The notes beneath the pieces are model-generated. The model was not told where the DNA came from, ran no database searches, and worked only from the letters and a program-made list of their open reading frames with translations. From the NCBI RefSeq assembly GCF_949987515.2, contig NC_082684.1, positions 118,586,080 to 118,650,079 of the forward strand: a stretch of DNA of 64,000 nucleotides, read 5' to 3'. Below are positions 60,058 through 64,000 of this stretch, piece after piece. Source of the DNA: Delphinus delphis. Its lineage: Eukaryota; Chordata; Mammalia; Artiodactyla; Delphinidae. The translations under genes were made by a program, and so were the position numbers. The first letter of the stretch is position 1. The number at the start of each line of letters is the position of its first letter.

Positions 60058-60814
60058 CTGCGAACAAGCAGAGGGTGGGGTGAGTGGGGCACCCCTCGAC
60101 CTGCCCGCGTTTTGCGCCCAGTCTTCGCGGCTGTGAAGACAAGCCTGGCGGTTGCTGAGCTAAGTTTCGTGAAGGAGCGTCAGGAGGGACTGTAAATGAG
60201 AGACTTGTGGCACAGGAACAGAAAACGCAAGGTTTCTTCTCCCATTTTCTAATTCCTTGTGACCATTCTTGCTGAGCTGACACAGTCAACCCTCAGCTGC
60301 TAAAGGGGCCTGGGCCCAGCGGGTGGGCTCCGAGACAGCCCCCCGCCACACCCCGCTAGCTGTGTCCCGCCTGCGGCACTTCCCTGAGCAGCACCTTGGC
60401 CGTCAGTCTGCGGGCTCTGGGTGTACGCAGGCTGTGCCGTAGTGAAAACCAGAAGGCTGGCCGTCAAGGTGAAGTCAGAGGGCTCTCAGGGGCAGCCTGA
60501 GGCAGGGCTCCCGCAGGCCAAGCAGGGCTCTGTGCCTTTGCCCTCCAGCAGGTGAGATGACCTGCAGGCGGCCCGTCTGCAGGAGGACGAATCCCAGCCT
60601 GTGTTTCTGACATTCTTCAAGAGCTAATTTCTTCCTAATATCTGGCAAGAAGATATTTCACAACTGGGTATTCAAAGGAACTGGGCTTGCATAGTTTATG
60701 AGTTATGGGGAAGTCAGTAAAACTTTCCACGGAAAGTTCCGTAGAACCTTACAGAACCAGCTTCATCTGAGATTCTGATTGCAGGGGAAATAGTGTGAGG
60801 GGAGGCCAACTCAC
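60058..60814 (-). other. TTC23: Last intron of TTC23
   Basis: This intron is 757 bases with minus-strand edges gtgagt and ttcgcag. No repeat is prominent. It is moderately GC-rich in the part near the last exon. Confidence 0.85.
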
Positions 60815-60897
60815 TTGGACAGGACATCCATGGTCTGCTGGGTGGCCAGAGTCCTCTTGTCCTGTGGTCCATATAAGAGGGTCTGGATCTGAAGACA
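60815..60897 (-). CDS. TTC23: TTC23 penultimate coding exon
   Basis: On the minus strand the acceptor gttctgcag opens 83 bases that encode CLQIQTLLYGPQDKRTLATQ and then QTMDVLS plus two bases, AA, of a Lys codon. The donor is CCAA|gtgagt. The text LQIQTLLYGPQDKRTLATQQ is, from memory, the same as in human TTC23, at the end of its last tetratricopeptide-like helix pair. Phase 2 at its end agrees with the start of the last exon. Upstream exons are outside the window. Confidence 0.93.
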
Positions 60898-63800
60898 CTG
60901 CAGAACACCAAGTAGTAATTGTGAGGTTATGGAAATGTCACTGAGAGCATTTTGCAGGAAAATCAAGTCTCCCTTAAATGAGAGAATACTTCATTCATAG
61001 ACCCATGCTATGACGGAATTAGTGTATTCTGAGTTTCTTCCAGGAACAGTCTGACCTTCAATTTGGATGCCCTGAGGGATCCAGGAAACAAATGTACAGT
61101 TTAGCACTATTTTGTAGAACTCTCTGTGACTGTCCGTATGCAAAACTATGTTTAAAAGTTATGTTTCTAGAAAATAAAGGCAAGAACATTTCTATTGACC
61201 AGAGGAGGGGTCTCTAGTTTCTAATTTTAAATGACCCTTGCTACAGCCCAAAAAACTTTCCTTCTTTTTAAAATGTTTTTGCTTTTTTGTAAAGAAGTGC
61301 TTTATCTTATATGGGCTTTCTGTATTCATTACTATGCAGCAATTTCTTAGGAGTTGATTTATTTAGGAGTTAAATATTCAGCTGTATATTATCCAGGACT
61401 GGCTTTGGCTTGATTTCTTCCTTCTGCTTATTGTCCTGCCATTTGGTTGCTTATACTGGGCCAGGGAGAGACATGAGAGTTGTGCCCAAAATGGTCAAAA
61501 TAATTTTGAAGAAGAATGAGATGGAGGAGCTTGCTTTGCTGAATGTCAAGACCTTTTATAAAACTAGAGTAATTAAGACAGTGTGGTTTTCATCCAGAGA
61601 CAGACAAATATATCAACAAAACATGGCAGAGAGTCTAATACTTGATAGATTGACAGAAGTGGCCCTGAAGGGTCCATGAGGAAGAGCTGAACTAGTCAGT
61701 AAATGGAACTGGTTTTCCAAATGGAAGGAAGTGGATCCCTACCACATATCAAACACAAAAATTAATCCCAGATAGATTGGGGAACTGTGAAATTAAAACT
61801 TGGAACTTATAGATGAAAATATTGAAGGATACGTTTATGATCTTGAGGTAGGGAAGTATTTCTTAGACAAGATCCAGACAAACCAAGAGTAAAAAAGACT
61901 GATGAAATTTAACTATATTAAAATTCAAAACATCTGTGCACCAAAATGCACCCTAGGCAAGGTACAGACAAACCAGACTGAGGGAAAATATTTGCACAAA
62001 ACTGGAAAAGGATTAGCATAAAGCACTCATATAAGGTAATGAGAAAAAAAGCCTACCAACAGAAAAATGCTCAAAAGATATAAACATATTCAAAGAAGTT
62101 GAAAACAGAATGGCTAATAACCATGCCTAAGCTCACTAGTAATCAGTAATGCAAACTAAAACTTCAATGAGATTGCCCCTTCACCTACCAAACTGCAAAA
62201 ATTATAGTCTGATAATGATAACACCAAGCTTTGTCAAAGATACGAAGCAACAAGAACTCTTTTATATACTGATAGTGGGTGTTAAAGTTGGTACAACCAA
62301 TTTGGGAATATTTTGTAGAACAATTTGGGAATATTTAGTAATGGATAAGTAAACTGTGATATATGTGTATTGTTTATGCATGATACCACACAAATTTTTG
62401 ATGTGTGTATGTCGCCACATGGATGAATCTCATGATTATAGAGAAGAAAAAGAAAATAGCAGATGAATGCATATATGTGTGCACATATTTGTATGTAAAA
62501 TAAAACCATAGTAAAATAATAAAGATGAGAATGATATCTAATTCAGGATAGTAACTATCTGGAGATGGGGTGGGGAGGGGGCTTCAACTGGATGGGTCAC
62601 GTTTTATTTCTTATACTGAATAGTAAGCTCAGAGGTGTTTGTTATATTATTTGTACTTTTCCTTATATCTGAAATATTTCATATTTTTAAAAGATTGAAT
62701 GTGTTTTTCTACATGGTAACAGCTCGAGTCACAAAAGTTTTGGGGTTTGGGGACATCATACTGAAGACTGTATTCATTCTGATTGGCCAACTGTTTTTAG
62801 GTCTTTGGGAAAATTAACACACAGGCAGCCAAAATACTTTGTCTTTATGAGCTGTGGAAAACATCAAGACCATCTGAATGTTTCGTTCAATCTGAGGAAT
62901 TGAGAATGTGATTCTGGATTCTGAGAATGTGGTTGTCTTTTGGAAGAAGGAAATATTATTAGATGAAAATATGGCAAGATTTTTTATATAACAAAATATT
63001 CATTATTTCTTAGCTGAATTATATAACACCTAAAAAGGAGTAAACATTTTCCTGTTATTCTATTTAGTATATAATCCAAATTCTGTAAAGGCAAGGATCC
63101 TAGCCCTTCCGCCCAGCAATCCCCGGACTTTCTGAATCTGCACTGGGGCCCTGGCTTGGCCTAGGCAATGTGCTGCTCATTCCCTGGGTTTGAGCTAGTG
63201 TTGCTTTAATCCACAGAGAGTTTGTTGTGACCTTGGAAATTTAGGAACCTTGAGAAAGTTCTGTGTTGCTTTGAGGGGAAGAAGATGGAGAGGGACACTG
63301 ATGACAATTGATGTAACCTCTTCTAGCACTCTTCCCCATTTGGCTCACAGCTGCTGGGAGCCTGGGTACTCACCACCCAAAGCCCGGCAGAGGAGGCTCA
63401 GATGCGGACAGCGTGCGAGAAGCAAGCCTGCTCTCCCTCATCCATGTTAGTCGGGGAGAGGCCTCTCTGCAGGGCTAACACATCTTGCCAGACAGACTTC
63501 ATTTTCTCCTACCTGGCCAGGAATACCTTCACTTGGTGTAAAAGATCAGATCTAATTTTAAACCCATCCAAACTTCCCTGTTTACATATTTATGAGTGCC
63601 TCAGATGCAGCTCATTTTGAGACAAGCTGATGTTGACATGCAATGGTGTTAATTCATTCACTGAAGCATTAGAATTTTACTGACATTTTAACGATTATTT
63701 GAGAAAATCTGAGGTCTCAGGACACTCTGCCTTAAGAGGTGGCCTCCAAAATCTGAAACTCAGGAGGAATTTCCATCATGCTCCTTTGGTTATTGAAGTT

Positions 63801-64000
63801 TCTTCTCCCTGGCTCCTCATCCTCTAGGGAAGGAGGTATTATACTATTAGCTGAATATTCACAATTCCTGGGAAAAAGGACATGGCACCTGACAGGACTT
63901 ACACGGACTCTCACCGGTTTTGCTATAACCACATCTATCCCAGACCTTGTTGCTCATTTTCACTGGGGGTGTTACGATAGTAGAGAGAGTGGAGTTAGGA
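60898..64000 (-). other. TTC23: TTC23 intron, continuing beyond the window
   Basis: No further TTC23 exon was found on the minus strand up to the right edge, so this is taken as one intron. It contains a degenerate L1 or HAL1-like piece at about 61540-62560. From 62700 to 64000 I see no named repeat or exon. Confidence 0.7.
61540..62560 (+). repeat. Old L1-type fragment in the TTC23 intron
   Basis: The order 'actagagtaattaagacagt', 'cttagacaagatccagacaa', 'atgctcaaaagatataaaca' and 'gtaatcagtaatgcaaacta' follows the 3' part of ORF2 of an old LINE-1. It is heavily mutated. It is antisense to TTC23. Confidence 0.65.

Noticed and set aside
1..64000. CRISPR arrays, operons, phage or plasmid features.
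   Set aside because: The DNA is mammalian; no spaced direct repeats of CRISPR type or bacterial genes occur.

Overview
This window is nuclear DNA of a placental mammal, very probably a cetacean. There are no bacterial or plasmid features. Genes are split by GT-AG introns, there is one CpG island, and most of the rest is interspersed repeat. The species hint comes from the SINEs. At least seven belong to the tRNA-derived CHR type of cetaceans, hippos and ruminants, and three of these are the short form of about 200 bases that is abundant in whales and dolphins. Several still have clear target-site duplications.

Layout. Bases 1 to about 30200 are intergenic. They hold old L1, L2, MIR and MER5A pieces, two 3' ends of the same L1 family in the same orientation, CHR SINEs and a short telomere-like patch, but no gene I can support. 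Bases 30220 to about 57800 hold SYNM (synemin), a large intermediate filament protein, on the plus strand. It starts in a CpG island and has four coding exons: 30529-31329, 39217-39341, 48991-49061 and 51015-54685. Together they encode 1555 residues. Bases 59498-64000 hold the 3' end of TTC23 on the minus strand. Its last two coding exons are at 60897-60815 and 60057-59943, and the rest of the gene lies beyond the right edge. The two genes converge tail to tail, as at human 15q26.3 (gene order from memory).

SYNM and TTC23 do not form a pathway. SYNM links desmin or vimentin filaments to adhesion and Z-disc proteins in muscle and glia. TTC23 is a ciliary tetratricopeptide protein tied to Hedgehog signalling.

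The most interesting signal is in the SYNM tail. An in-frame optional intron of 918 bases, with a consensus donor at 53429 and acceptor at 54346, lies inside exon 4. It matches the known alpha/beta synemin switch. It also covers most of a set of about eight degenerate repeats of 43 to 47 residues, each marked by a motif like S-x-R-H-x-x-L-G-P. Other items are a perfect hairpin in intron 1, oppositely oriented SINEs around exon 2, and a CTCF-like site in the promoter.
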